Positions 28,184 to 35,615 of a stretch of DNA of 64,000 bases are shown piece after piece. Source of the DNA: Faecalicatena absiana (GTDB lineage Bacteria; Bacillota; Bacilli; Lactobacillales; Lactobacillaceae); assembly GCA_017309015.1 (NCBI GenBank), contig JAEDAG010000004.1, positions 62,001 to 126,000 of the forward strand, written 5' to 3'. The position numbers were made by a program, and so were the translations under genes. Each line of letters begins with the position of its first letter. Positions within the stretch are counted from its first letter, which is position 1. The notes under the pieces were generated by a model, which was not told the DNA's origin, did no database searches, and was given only the letters and a program-made list of their open reading frames with translations.

Positions 28184-29359
28184 TTACTTTTCGCGGGTCA
28201 AGAAGCGGACGCGGGTTACGGCTGGAATGGCGCTCAAGGTTTCCACGATGCTGTCGCGGGTCTTCTTGTCGACCTCGTCAATGTCGATCATCGTGTAGGC
28301 GTACTTGCCCTTGGCCTTGTTGACCAGGTTTTCGATGTTGATGCCGCGGCCAGCCAGGTTGGTTGAGATCTGCCCGATCATGTTGGGGATGTTCTTGTGG
28401 ATCAGGGTGATCCGGTGGTCGCTTTCAAACGGCGCTGATACGTCAGGCAGGTTGACTGAGTTCTTGATGTTCCCCGTCTCCAAGAATTCGGTCGTCTCCC
28501 GGGCTGCCATCCGGGCACAGTTGATCTCAGCTTCAATGGTTGAGCCGCCAATGTGCGGCATGATGACGATGTTGTCGTGGTGCAGGATGGTTGCATCGCT
28601 GAAGTCAGTGTAGTACTTGCCCAGGCGGCCTTCATTCAAGGCTTCGACGACCGCCTTGTTGTCAACGATTCCCAGACGGGAGAAGTTGAGCAAGATGGTA
28701 GTTGGCTTCATCTGCGCGATCTTGGCGTCAGCAATCAAGCCAGTGGTTTCATCGTTCTTTGGCACGTGGACGGTGACAAAGTCAGCGTCAGTCACCGCGT
28801 CAGCAATGCTGCTTGCCCGTTTGATGCGGTCTGACAAGCGCCATGCGGCATCAACGGTCAGGTATGGGTCATAGCCGACAACCTTCATCCCCAGGTCAAG
28901 GCAGGCGTTGGCCACCAATGAGCCGACGTGACCCAAGCCGATTACGGCCACGGTCTTGCCCAGCAGCTCAGTCCCGTTGAAGTTGGTCTTCTCCTTTTCA
29001 GTCCGCAGAGTGATGTCGGCGCCAGGCTTGGCGTTGGCTGACCAATTGGCAGCGGCCACGATGTTCCGGCTGGCAATGATCATTGAAGCCAGAACCAGTT
29101 CCTTGACCGCATTGGCATTGCCGCCTGGCGTGTTGAAGACGGCCGTCCCGTTTTCCAGGGCCTTGTCCAGGGGGATGTTGTTAAAGCCGGCCCCGCAGCG
29201 GGCGATCGCCTTCAAATTCTTTGGAAAGACGTGATCGTGCAGGTCGACTGACCGGATCATGTAGGCGTCGGCATCATCAGTCTGGTTGATGCGGTAGTTG
29301 TCGCCGAATTCGGCTAAACCTTCCTTGGCAATGGCATTGTAAGTCTTAATCTGGTACAT
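28184..29359 (-). CDS. serA: D-3-phosphoglycerate dehydrogenase
   Basis: 391 residues. The dinucleotide fold GLGHVGSLVANACLDLG, catalytic region NFSRLGIVDNKAV, His in PHIGGSTIEAE and a C-terminal ACT domain (HKNIPNMIGQISTNLAGRGI) define the short SerA type. It oxidises 3-phosphoglycerate to 3-phosphohydroxypyruvate, the first step of serine synthesis, and the ACT domain usually binds serine for feedback. It is the second gene of serC-serA, 52 bp after serC, and probably under the serine attenuator upstream of serC. Confidence 0.94.
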   Translation of the reverse strand: MYQIKTYNAIAKEGLAEFGDNYRINQTDDADAYMIRSVDLHDHVFPKNLKAIARCGAGFNNIPLDKALENGTAVFNTPGGNANAVKELVLASMIIASRNIVAAANWSANAKPGADITLRTEKEKTNFNGTELLGKTVAVIGLGHVGSLVANACLDLGMKVVGYDPYLTVDAAWRLSDRIKRASSIADAVTDADFVTVHVPKNDETTGLIADAKIAQMKPTTILLNFSRLGIVDNKAVVEALNEGRLGKYYTDFSDATILHHDNIVIMPHIGGSTIEAEINCARMAARETTEFLETGNIKNSVNLPDVSAPFESDHRITLIHKNIPNMIGQISTNLAGRGINIENLVNKAKGKYAYTMIDIDEVDKKTRDSIVETLSAIPAVTRVRFLTREK

Positions 29360-29411
29360 GGTTAGCTCCTTTGAAAATTTCCTAATAATCTAGCTGTTTG
29401 TCTGCTATGCT

Positions 29412-30497
29412 TTACTTGTGCTGGTCTTCAAATTCCTGGATGAAGTCACACAAAGCCTGAACGCCCGCAAGCGGCATCGCGTTGTAGATGCTTGCGCGCA
29501 TCCCCCCAACCAAGCGGTGCCCCTTGAGGTTGAGCAGGTGGTGGGCAGCGGCTGCTTTGACGAATTCCTGGTCCAGTTCCTTGTCGCCAGTGACGAATGG
29601 CACGTTCATCAAGGACCGGCTGGCCGGGTCAACCTTGCTTGCAAACAAGTCGCTGGCTTCCAGGCAGTCATACAAGGTCTTGGCCTTTTCCTGGTTCAAG
29701 GCTTCAATGCCCTTTAAGCCGCCCTTGCTCTTGATCCACTTTAAGACTAGGCCCGCCACGTAGACTTGGAAGACTGGCGGCGTGTTCAAGGCTGACTTCT
29801 TCTTGGCTTCGGTCGCGTAGTCGAACAGTCCTGCCAAATCATCATTCTTGTGGACCCAGTCCTTCTTGAAGACGACGACCGTCAAGCCGGCAGGGGCCAG
29901 GTTCTTCTGGGCGCCTGCATAAATCAGGTCAAACTTGCTGAAGTCATACTGCTCGCCCAGGAAGTTTGATGACATATCGGCAACCAAAGGCAGGTCCAGC
30001 TTAGGCACGGCGGCGTCCCGGTAGGCCGTCCCCATGATCGTGTTGTTGGTCGTGATATGGAGGTAGTCGTAGTCATGAGCAAATTCAACGGGGATCTTTG
30101 GGACGGCAGTGTAGTTGTTGTACTTCGCCGTTGCTACCGTGTCCACGCTCACGCCAGGAACCTTGCCGGCGTCTTCAGCGGCTCTTTGGGCCCAGTGGCC
30201 GCTGTCAACGACCGCGATGCGGTGGAACTTTCTGGCCTGATTCAACGGCACCAGGGTGAATTGCTGGGTTGCCCCGCCTTGCAGGAAGAGGACGTCGTAC
30301 TTTTCCGGGTCAAGGCCCATGATTTCAAGCATGTCAGCCTTGGTTTCCTCATAAAGGTCCATGTAGAGAGGAGACCGGTGTGAGATCTCCATTACGCTCA
30401 TTCCGCTGCCCTTGTAGTCAGGCAAGTCAGCTTTAATCTGGGCAATTACCTCTACGGGAAGCATGGCTGGTCCCGCCGCAAAGTTATAGGTCGTCAT
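29412..30497 (-). CDS. serC: Phosphoserine aminotransferase
   Basis: 361 residues. A class V PLP aminotransferase with the family start NFAAGPAMLPVEV, SVMEISHRSPLY, and the PLP lysine in IYAGAQKNLAPAG. It makes phosphoserine from phosphohydroxypyruvate and glutamate. AGAAAGGA fixes ATG 30497; the ten codons upstream in the frame are leader RNA. It is the first gene of the serC-serA operon. No serB-like gene is in the window; a divergent histidine phosphatase at 30901 is a candidate. Confidence 0.95.
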   Translation of the reverse strand: MTTYNFAAGPAMLPVEVIAQIKADLPDYKGSGMSVMEISHRSPLYMDLYEETKADMLEIMGLDPEKYDVLFLQGGATQQFTLVPLNQARKFHRIAVVDSGHWAQRAAEDAGKVPGVSVDTVATAKYNNYTAVPKIPVEFAHDYDYLHITTNNTIMGTAYRDAAVPKLDLPLVADMSSNFLGEQYDFSKFDLIYAGAQKNLAPAGLTVVVFKKDWVHKNDDLAGLFDYATEAKKKSALNTPPVFQVYVAGLVLKWIKSKGGLKGIEALNQEKAKTLYDCLEASDLFASKVDPASRSLMNVPFVTGDKELDQEFVKAAAAHHLLNLKGHRLVGGMRASIYNAMPLAGVQALCDFIQEFEDQHK

Positions 30498-30570
30498 GAT
30501 AACAAATCCTTTCTCAAAAAACGTCAATTCAATAATTTTCCAAAATCAAGCAAATAAGAACAACAGGAAC

Positions 30571-30610
30571 AAAAAACAGAAGGCACTCAGCTTGCGTGAG
30601 CACCCTCTGT
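30571..30610 (-). terminator. Attenuator terminator in the serC leader
   Basis: ACAGAGGGTGCTCA / TGAGTGCCTTCTGT, a 14-bp stem with three G-U pairs and a 6-7 nt loop, is followed by TTTTTT. It lies 74 bp upstream of the serC start, with no gene ending before it except the leader peptide. Confidence 0.88.
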
Positions 30611-30718
30611 CTTACAAATGTTATGTTGGAGTTGTTACAGGCCTCACTGTTTACTGTTGATGCTTAAGTAGTGAAAGGCCATCACAAATTGCAGCCTTCT
30701 ACTTGGGGGAAGAAGACT
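30571..30718 (-). promoter_or_regulatory. Serine leader-peptide transcription attenuator of serC-serA
   Basis: Minus-strand RNA read 5'-3' gives segments that can pair in alternative ways. A 30718-30711 (AGTCTTCT, Ser codons) pairs with B 30700-30693 (AGAAGGCT), 8 bp. B (30704-30694, containing the leader stop) pairs with C 30679-30666, 11 bp with a 3-nt bulge. C (30680-30670) pairs with D 30648-30640, 9 bp. D (GTGAG, CTGT) can pair with E 30610-30596. E with F 30590-30577 is a terminator followed by six T. Inferred logic: with serine, the ribosome reaches the stop and masks B, C:D forms and E:F terminates. With serine starvation it stalls over A, B:C forms, and D sequesters E. The D:E pairing is the weakest part. 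No T-box sequence is present. Confidence 0.7.
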
Positions 30719-30764
30719 GGGAGGAGGAACGATGTTGTGGATGTTTGTGTAAGTTCAGTAACAT
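30699..30764 (-). CDS. Serine-rich leader peptide (21 aa)
   Basis: ATG 30764 opens 21 codons ending in TAG, with the C-terminal part RSSSQSSSPK: three consecutive TCC, then CAG, then TCT TCT TCC. AAGGGAG (30773-30779) lies 8 bases before the ATG. A promoter, TTGACT-16-TATAAT, lies about 30 bp upstream, and an alternative-hairpin region with a terminator follows. Six Ser codons out of 21, clustered just before the stop, in front of serine biosynthesis genes is the signature of a ribosome-mediated attenuator peptide. The peptide itself need have no function. Confidence 0.8.
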   Translation of the reverse strand: MLLNLHKHPQHRSSSQSSSPK

Positions 30765-30795
30765 AATCAATTCTCCCTTCAATGTGATTGCTTTT

Positions 30796-30823
30796 ATTAT
30801 AAAATACAAATTAGAAAAGTCAA
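30796..30823 (-). promoter_or_regulatory. Promoter of the serC leader
   Basis: On the minus strand TTGACT (30823-30818) and a perfect TATAAT (30801-30796) are separated by 16 bp. Confidence 0.85.
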
Positions 30824-30840
30824 CATCTTTTTAATTTTGG

Positions 30841-30846
30841 TATAAT
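30841..30846 (+). promoter_or_regulatory. Extended -10 promoter of the histidine phosphatase gene
   Basis: TGGTATAAT gives an extended -10 box, 55 bp before the start codon, back to back with the ser promoter. Confidence 0.6.
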
Positions 30847-30900
30847 ATTTTTGTACAAAAAGAAGAAAACCATTCTGCAAGCTACTCAAGGAGGAGCAAT

Positions 30901-31527
30901 ATGACTACTTTTTACATCGTCCGTCATGGACAAACTGCCGCCAACAAGGCGGGCCTCAAGCAGGGGACGATCAACAGTCCGCAAACCTACCTGACCAGTC
31001 TGGGCAAGGAGCAAGCCGCCAATCTGGCGGCCCATTTCGATATCAGCGGCTTTGACCGCATCTATGTCTCCCCCCTGGTCCGGACCCAGGAGACGGCCAA
31101 GATCCTCAATGAAAAGGCCCAGCTGCCCCTTGAGCTGGATGAGCGGCTCCTGGAGATCTCTTATGGCTCATGGGATGGCCAGGTCAACGCTGAATTAATG
31201 GCGCAATATCCGCAGTACTTCTCCAGTCTGGTCAACGATGTCGTTGAAGACTACGTCCATGGGGCAAGAGGGGCTGAGAGCTTCAAGCACGTTGAAAGGC
31301 GGGTCGCTGACTTTACGGCTGAAGTTTCCTGCAAGCACCCTGATGAAAAGATCGTGGTCGTGACTCATGGCTTCACGGTCCGCTCTTTTGCCATCAACGC
31401 CACCAATGGCAGCGGCTTGGAGATCCTTGAGCCCGACAACTGCTCGGTAACCAAAATCATGGTCGACCCGCTCACGCAAAAGCAGCACTTGGTCTACTAC
31501 AACCGGATTGCGGCCAGCGTGTTCTAA
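30901..31527 (+). CDS. Histidine phosphatase (phosphoglycerate-mutase-like) family protein
   Basis: 208 residues. The catalytic RHG motif is at the N-terminus (YIVRHGQTAANKAG), with VSPLVRTQETA, the acid-bearing LLEISYGSWDGQ and the second His in VVVTHGFTVRS. Cofactor-dependent phosphatase or mutase chemistry through a phospho-histidine is expected. AAGGAGG lies directly before the ATG. It is divergent from serC-serA. Metal-independent phosphoserine phosphatases belong to this family, so a role as the missing third step of serine synthesis is possible but only inferred from position. Confidence 0.88.
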   Translation: MTTFYIVRHGQTAANKAGLKQGTINSPQTYLTSLGKEQAANLAAHFDISGFDRIYVSPLVRTQETAKILNEKAQLPLELDERLLEISYGSWDGQVNAELMAQYPQYFSSLVNDVVEDYVHGARGAESFKHVERRVADFTAEVSCKHPDEKIVVVTHGFTVRSFAINATNGSGLEILEPDNCSVTKIMVDPLTQKQHLVYYNRIAASVF

Positions 31528-31555
31528 ATTTCTTTCCAAAGACCTGCTTAAACTA

Positions 31556-31597
31556 AAAACCAGCTCAAGCTGTCGCTTGGGCTGGTTTCATTTTTTA
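31556..31597. terminator. Bidirectional terminator
   Basis: AAACCAGCTCAAGC / GCTTGGGCTGGTTT with a 4-nt loop and T-rich flank lies between the phosphatase gene and the ABC gene. Confidence 0.88.
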
Positions 31598-31605
31598 TAA
31601 TGGAA

Positions 31606-32199
31606 TTATTTCAGTTCCCCGTTTTCCAGGGTCAAGGTCCGGTCGTAGACCAAGCCAGGAATGTCATCATGGCTGGCAACGACTACTGCCTTGCCTTCGG
31701 CTTTAAGCCGTTCCAGCAAGTCGACAAACTGCTTGACGCCTTTCTTGTCGATGCCCCGGGTTGGCTCGTCCAAAAGAATAATGTTTTGGTCTTCCATGAT
31801 GGCTTGGACGATGCCGACTTTCTGCCGCATGCCGATGGAGTATTTGCCAATGGCTTGCCGGCTGTCCGGGTCCAGATCAAAATCAGTGAGCAGCTTCTTG
31901 ACCTTGTCGGCTTGGAATTTGTGGTGGACATTAGCCAAGAAACGAAGGTTGTCCCAGGCGGTTTCATATTCCAGAAAGCCGGGGTTCTCGATCAAGGCGC
32001 CGATCACGTCGCCAGAGTCCAGGCTGACCGTGCCACTGTCGGCCTTAAGCAGGCCGGTGATGATCTTGAATAAAGTTGACTTGCCTGACCCGTTGATCCC
32101 GACGATGTGGATCAATTCGCCCGGCTTGACGGTTAATGAGACGTCTTTCAGGACATCGGCGTCTTTGAATTTTTTGCTGACATGAGTAACCTTTAACAT
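31606..32199 (-). CDS. ABC transporter ATP-binding protein
   Basis: 197 residues. Walker A is GINGSGKST, the signature loop is degenerate but present (YSIGMRQKVGI), Walker B is NIILLDEPTRGID, and the switch His is VVASHDD. Short ABC-2 type ATPase. GGAGG before ATG 32199 is a good site; six codons upstream in the frame are not needed. It is the third gene of a three-gene unit with two membrane proteins, probably a peptide or lipid exporter or an immunity transporter. Substrate unknown. Confidence 0.9.
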   Translation of the reverse strand: MLKVTHVSKKFKDADVLKDVSLTVKPGELIHIVGINGSGKSTLFKIITGLLKADSGTVSLDSGDVIGALIENPGFLEYETAWDNLRFLANVHHKFQADKVKKLLTDFDLDPDSRQAIGKYSIGMRQKVGIVQAIMEDQNIILLDEPTRGIDKKGVKQFVDLLERLKAEGKAVVVASHDDIPGLVYDRTLTLENGELK

Positions 32200-32220
32200 T
32201 TTTTCCTCCAAAAGCAAAAA

Positions 32221-32814
32221 TCAGAAGTAGACTCGGTGAATGGCCCGGTACAAGGGGTCAAAGAGAATACTGTACTTGGTCAAAAGGATGGATTGCTCCA
32301 GATTGTAGTGATAGAGCATGATCACGGCTATGGCGATGATGAAAACCAGCCAGGGGTGGCTGACTTTTAAACTTAAAAGCATGAAGAGGGCACATAGGGC
32401 AAAGCAGAGCAGGTGCAAGAAGAGGAGCAGACTGCCCAAGGCCGGACTGCCCCATCTAAAGTAGTGGCGAACGCCCAGCAGATAGGGGATAGCCAAGCCG
32501 ACTGTCATCACTAGGATGTCTAACAAGATTACTTGGAACAGTTTCTTGACTAGCCCAGTTTCAGCCTGGCGGATACGAAGATAGACAGCGATCGGACGGA
32601 CTTTGAGAATCTGCCCGAAAATGATCAAGAGGATAAAGGTCTGCAGGTACATGGAAAGCAGGTTGTTGTACAAGAAGAAGTAGACTACGTCTTTCTCCCC
32701 CTTGGCATGCAGAAGGTAGATGCAGGCCCCGACAGACAGGATGAAGATTAGAGCCAGACTAAGTGCGCGGAAGCGTTTAGTTTGCGGCAAAAAATGCAAG
32801 TCAACGTCAACCAT
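32221..32814 (-). CDS. ABC transporter membrane protein (unknown family)
   Basis: 197 residues with about five hydrophobic segments (for example ALSLALIFILSVGACIYLL and FILLIIFGQIL). No family motif is recognised. It lies between the first membrane gene (8-bp overlap with its end) and the ATPase gene (21 bp before it), so it is taken as a permease subunit of the same transporter. GC content is lower than in the housekeeping genes. Confidence 0.75.
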   Translation of the reverse strand: MVDVDLHFLPQTKRFRALSLALIFILSVGACIYLLHAKGEKDVVYFFLYNNLLSMYLQTFILLIIFGQILKVRPIAVYLRIRQAETGLVKKLFQVILLDILVMTVGLAIPYLLGVRHYFRWGSPALGSLLLFLHLLCFALCALFMLLSLKVSHPWLVFIIAIAVIMLYHYNLEQSILLTKYSILFDPLYRAIHRVYF

Positions 32815-33619
32815 TTTGCACCTTCTTCAGATACCAGAATCTGATCAAGACAACAGTCACCAGCAGACAGGTGGTTAAGGTCAAGAAGTAAAGACCGTAG
32901 ACGTTGACTGGCTGGTTAGCATGTATATAAAACAAGCCGGGAGATATGATATTTGGCAAAAATAGCACATTTGATAAGACAAACATGATCTTATTGTCTG
33001 TTTTGGCAAGCAAGGGAGCCAAGATACAGAGCAGCATGATGAGCGTACCGCTCACCAAGTACAAGCTGTTTTTTTTGATCCAGAGTCCAACCGCATAGAC
33101 AAGGAGAGAGAAGCTCCCCCAACCAATGGCAGACATGAGGACGTATAAGACCAAAGCTATTAGGCTATTTTGCGAGAGCGAAAGGCCACCGGAATCATTC
33201 CGAAGAAAAAAACTAGGATTTTGGTAAACAAAAGGACTGTAAAAGAGACTGATGATAATCATTTGATAGATATTGATCAGCACAGCCAGACCAAAGCCAG
33301 TGCCAAAGGCTCTTAGGCAGGCAGTTTTAAGATAGCCTTGATAGCCGGAACGTTGCTGGTAGTTTGAAAACGAATTGTTGTTTTTGGTAAAGACGGCAAG
33401 TGCTGACCCTATTACAGGTATCAGTGAAAATTCTACCAATTCGAAAAATAAAGAATCATCCAAAGCACCGCCGATCTGAATACCAAAAAACATATACAAG
33501 AAATTGTCAGGATTAAAACGGACGATACGGTTTTGATTGATTTGATAAAAGATTCGACAGGTTACCAAAATTAGATAGAGGCAAACAAGCGAGATTGCAA
33601 TTTTCCTTGAACGACTCAT
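32807..33619 (-). CDS. Integral membrane protein, ABC-2-like permease
   Basis: 270 residues and about six transmembrane segments (N-terminal KIAISLVCLYLILVTCRIFY, C-terminal FLTLTTCLLVTVVLIRFW). It resembles ABC-2 permeases only in layout. First gene of the transporter unit. Its ribosome binding site TAAGGAGT (minus strand, about 33624-33632) straddles the boundary with the IS4-type element: AAG comes from the IS end and GAGT from the target. Its original promoter is therefore on the far side of the IS at about 35.4 kb. Lower GC than neighbours. Confidence 0.78.
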   Translation of the reverse strand: MSRSRKIAISLVCLYLILVTCRIFYQINQNRIVRFNPDNFLYMFFGIQIGGALDDSLFFELVEFSLIPVIGSALAVFTKNNNSFSNYQQRSGYQGYLKTACLRAFGTGFGLAVLINIYQMIIISLFYSPFVYQNPSFFLRNDSGGLSLSQNSLIALVLYVLMSAIGWGSFSLLVYAVGLWIKKNSLYLVSGTLIMLLCILAPLLAKTDNKIMFVLSNVLFLPNIISPGLFYIHANQPVNVYGLYFLTLTTCLLVTVVLIRFWYLKKVQNG

Positions 33620-33628
33620 TTTTTACTC

Positions 33629-35230
33629 CTTAAACTTCCCACTTGCAAAAGTGGGCTTGTACCTTGAAAATTCAATAGTTTAGCCAATAAAAAAGCACAA
33701 GGCCTTTGTTCGCTTGATATAATTTAGTCAACCACAACATCATCAATATCAAACGAAAGGCTTGTGCTATGTCTAGTTTACCATCATTCGATACTGAAAA
33801 TGAACCTAAAATCGCCCGTTCTGTTGAAAAGTTCTTCAAGGACTACAAAGTTATGGAGCTTCTCCGTAGATGTGGGCTCCGCAAGTCAAAAGGAATCCAT
33901 CTTTGGTCGATCCTTTCATACATCTTCAGTAATGTGTTTCGAGACAGAAGCATGTACATGCAACAGAAGTCTGGCAAGTGTACTGCTGGCTTCTCCAAAA
34001 ACACCTACTATCGATTCATGCAGAACCCACATATCAACTGGCTCCGCTTCACTATTCTGCTAGCTGAGAAGATCGTCAATGGGCATCTGAAAGATCTGAC
34101 CTCTGACCAACGTGCGGATTGCTTCGTCTTTGACGATTCGCTCTACTCCAGAACTGGATACAAGAAGACTGAGCTGGCTGCCAAAGTATTCGACCACGTT
34201 TCGATGACCTACAAGAAGGGCTTTCGAATGATGACCATGGGTTGGACTGATGGATCCTCCTTCGTCCCAATCGCTTCATCTCTCTTGTCCTCAAAGAACG
34301 ATCAGAATGTCATCGGGACAACCAAGAAGATCGACAAGCGCACAATCGCGGCCAAAAGACGAATTATGGCCCAATCAAAGGGGACCGATGTAGTTATCCA
34401 GCTACTCGATCAAGCTTTGAAAGCAGGGCTTACTGCTAAGTACGTCATGTTTGACACTTGGTTCTCCAATCCTCATCAGATCGTCCAGATCAAGCAACGT
34501 GACCTAAACGTAATCGCCATGGTGAAGAAGAGTTCCAAGATCACATACGAGTTCGATGGTAAGCGGATGAACGTCAAGCAGATCTTCAGCGCATGCAAGA
34601 AGCGGCGAGGTCGTTCAAGATATCTCTTGTCCGTCCCTGTAAAGGTTGGAGATCCTGCCAAGGATGGTGCCCAGGTTGATGCCAGAATAGTCTGCGTAAG
34701 AAATCGCTCCAACCGCAAAGATTGGATCGCTCTTATTTGCACGGACATGATGATCGATGAAAATGAGATCATCAGAATTTACGGCAAAAGATGGGACATC
34801 GAAGTCTTCTTCAAGACCTGCAAGAGTTTCTTGAAACTTGGTACTGAATACCACGGCCTCTCATATGATGCATTGACTGCCCATACGGCTTTCGTCTTTC
34901 TGCGCTACATGTTCATGTCAGTTGAGAAGCGAGATGATGAAGATGATAGGACAATAGGCGAGCTCTTTTACTGCATGATAGACGAGCTTGCGGACATTAC
35001 TTTCCATCACTCCCTTCAGATCCTGGTGGAAGCCATGTTCGAGAGCGTGAAAGAGATCTTCCAACTGACAGAAGAGCAGATGGAAAGGTTCACCAAAGCT
35101 TTCATTTCCCGCCTCCCGAAGTACATGCAAGAGGCTATATCGCCATCACTAGCAGCATAATTGAATATTTACTGGTTAAACTATTGAGTTTTCAAGGCTT
35201 CATAGTTCTTTTTGGTGTGGGAAGTTTAAG
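33629..35230 (+). mobile_element. IS4-type insertion sequence, 1602 bp
   Basis: The ends are inverted: CTTAAACTTCCCAC at the left and its complement at the right. Similarity continues inwards for about 50 bp (both ends contain CTTGAAAA.TCAATAGTTTA.CCA). The sequence TTACTC directly flanks both ends (33623-33628 and 35231-35236), consistent with a target duplication of at least 6 bp. One intact transposase gene is inside. The family is assigned from the transposase. Confidence 0.88.
33769..35160 (+). CDS. IS4 family transposase
   Basis: 463 residues, intact. DDE residues: Asp in CFVFDDSLYSRTG, Asp in KYVMFDTWFSNPHQ, and Glu within the IS4 signature YGKRWDIEVFFKTCK (Y-x2-R-x3-E-x6-K). The N-terminal part is basic and probably DNA binding. 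GAAAGG precedes the ATG by 8 bases. The gene has a lower third-position GC than the chromosome around it, as expected for a mobile element. It could be active. Confidence 0.93.
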   Translation: MSSLPSFDTENEPKIARSVEKFFKDYKVMELLRRCGLRKSKGIHLWSILSYIFSNVFRDRSMYMQQKSGKCTAGFSKNTYYRFMQNPHINWLRFTILLAEKIVNGHLKDLTSDQRADCFVFDDSLYSRTGYKKTELAAKVFDHVSMTYKKGFRMMTMGWTDGSSFVPIASSLLSSKNDQNVIGTTKKIDKRTIAAKRRIMAQSKGTDVVIQLLDQALKAGLTAKYVMFDTWFSNPHQIVQIKQRDLNVIAMVKKSSKITYEFDGKRMNVKQIFSACKKRRGRSRYLLSVPVKVGDPAKDGAQVDARIVCVRNRSNRKDWIALICTDMMIDENEIIRIYGKRWDIEVFFKTCKSFLKLGTEYHGLSYDALTAHTAFVFLRYMFMSVEKRDDEDDRTIGELFYCMIDELADITFHHSLQILVEAMFESVKEIFQLTEEQMERFTKAFISRLPKYMQEAISPSLAA

Positions 35231-35239
35231 TTACTCCTT

Positions 35240-35271
35240 CAAAAACAAAAGAGAGGCTGACCGCCTCTCTT
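35240..35271 (-). terminator. Terminator-like hairpin upstream of the ABC unit
   Basis: On the minus strand AGAGAGGC / GCCTCTCT with a 5-nt loop is followed by TTTTGTTTTTG. It sits between the 32-codon ORF and, before the IS insertion, the ribosome binding site of the first permease gene. It may therefore terminate the short transcript or attenuate the transporter genes. Confidence 0.75.
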
Positions 35272-35303
35272 ACTTTATTTATAGTCCGCGCTGAAGTGCA
35301 GCT

Positions 35304-35402
35304 TTACTCTGGTCGAGAGACAGAAATGAGAATAGCACCTAACACACAGACTGCAACTAAAGAAATTAACGCTTTGAGTAAAAGCTTACTTAGTCTGGAC
35401 AT
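35304..35402 (-). CDS. Putative 32-residue membrane peptide
   Basis: ATG 35402 opens 32 codons: a basic N-terminus MSRLSKLLLK, a hydrophobic stretch ALISLVAVCVLGAILISV, and the end SRPE. The ribosome binding site is poor (AAGAAAG). A good promoter lies upstream (minus strand TTGAAA, 16 bp, TATCAT with extended TG, around 35440-35470), and a terminator hairpin follows the stop. Single-helix peptides of this kind include signal peptides, type I toxins and transporter-associated peptides. I cannot tell which. Its position just upstream of the ABC unit suggests a link. Confidence 0.45.
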   Translation of the reverse strand: MSRLSKLLLKALISLVAVCVLGAILISVSRPE

Positions 35403-35503
35403 CTTCTTTCTTAAAGCTTGTTCTTCTTCAAATCAGTTCAATGATAGCACAGTTGAATATTTTTTCAATATTTTCGACAAAATTCAATAAATCAGGCATG
35501 TCT

Positions 35504-35541
35504 AAAAAAAGAGACACTCATCTAATTTAGATGAGCGTCTC
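35504..35541 (-). terminator. Terminator downstream of the nitroreductase gene
   Basis: On the minus strand GAGACGCTCATCTAA / TTAGATGAGTGTCTC is followed by seven T. One mismatch lies within the stem. Confidence 0.88.
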
Positions 35542-35594
35542 AAAGCCTTGGCTTAACTTGCTGACATTGAGCCAGCAAGTTAAGCCAAGGCTTT
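35542..35594. repeat. Perfect 22-bp inverted repeat with 9-nt loop
   Basis: Arms 35542-35563 and 35573-35594 (starting AAAGCCTTGGCTTAACTTG) are perfectly complementary. It lies directly between the nitroreductase stop and the terminator. The plus strand ends in CTTTT only, so it is a poor terminator by itself. Confidence 0.85.
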
Positions 35595-35615
35595 TAGTGT
35601 TAATATTCGTTATTT

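Noticed and set aside
30540..30830. T-box riboswitch in front of serC
   Set aside because: This was the first expectation for a Firmicutes amino acid operon. Neither the T-box sequence (AGGGTGGNACCGCG type) nor a specifier loop is present; the leader-peptide model explains the region better.
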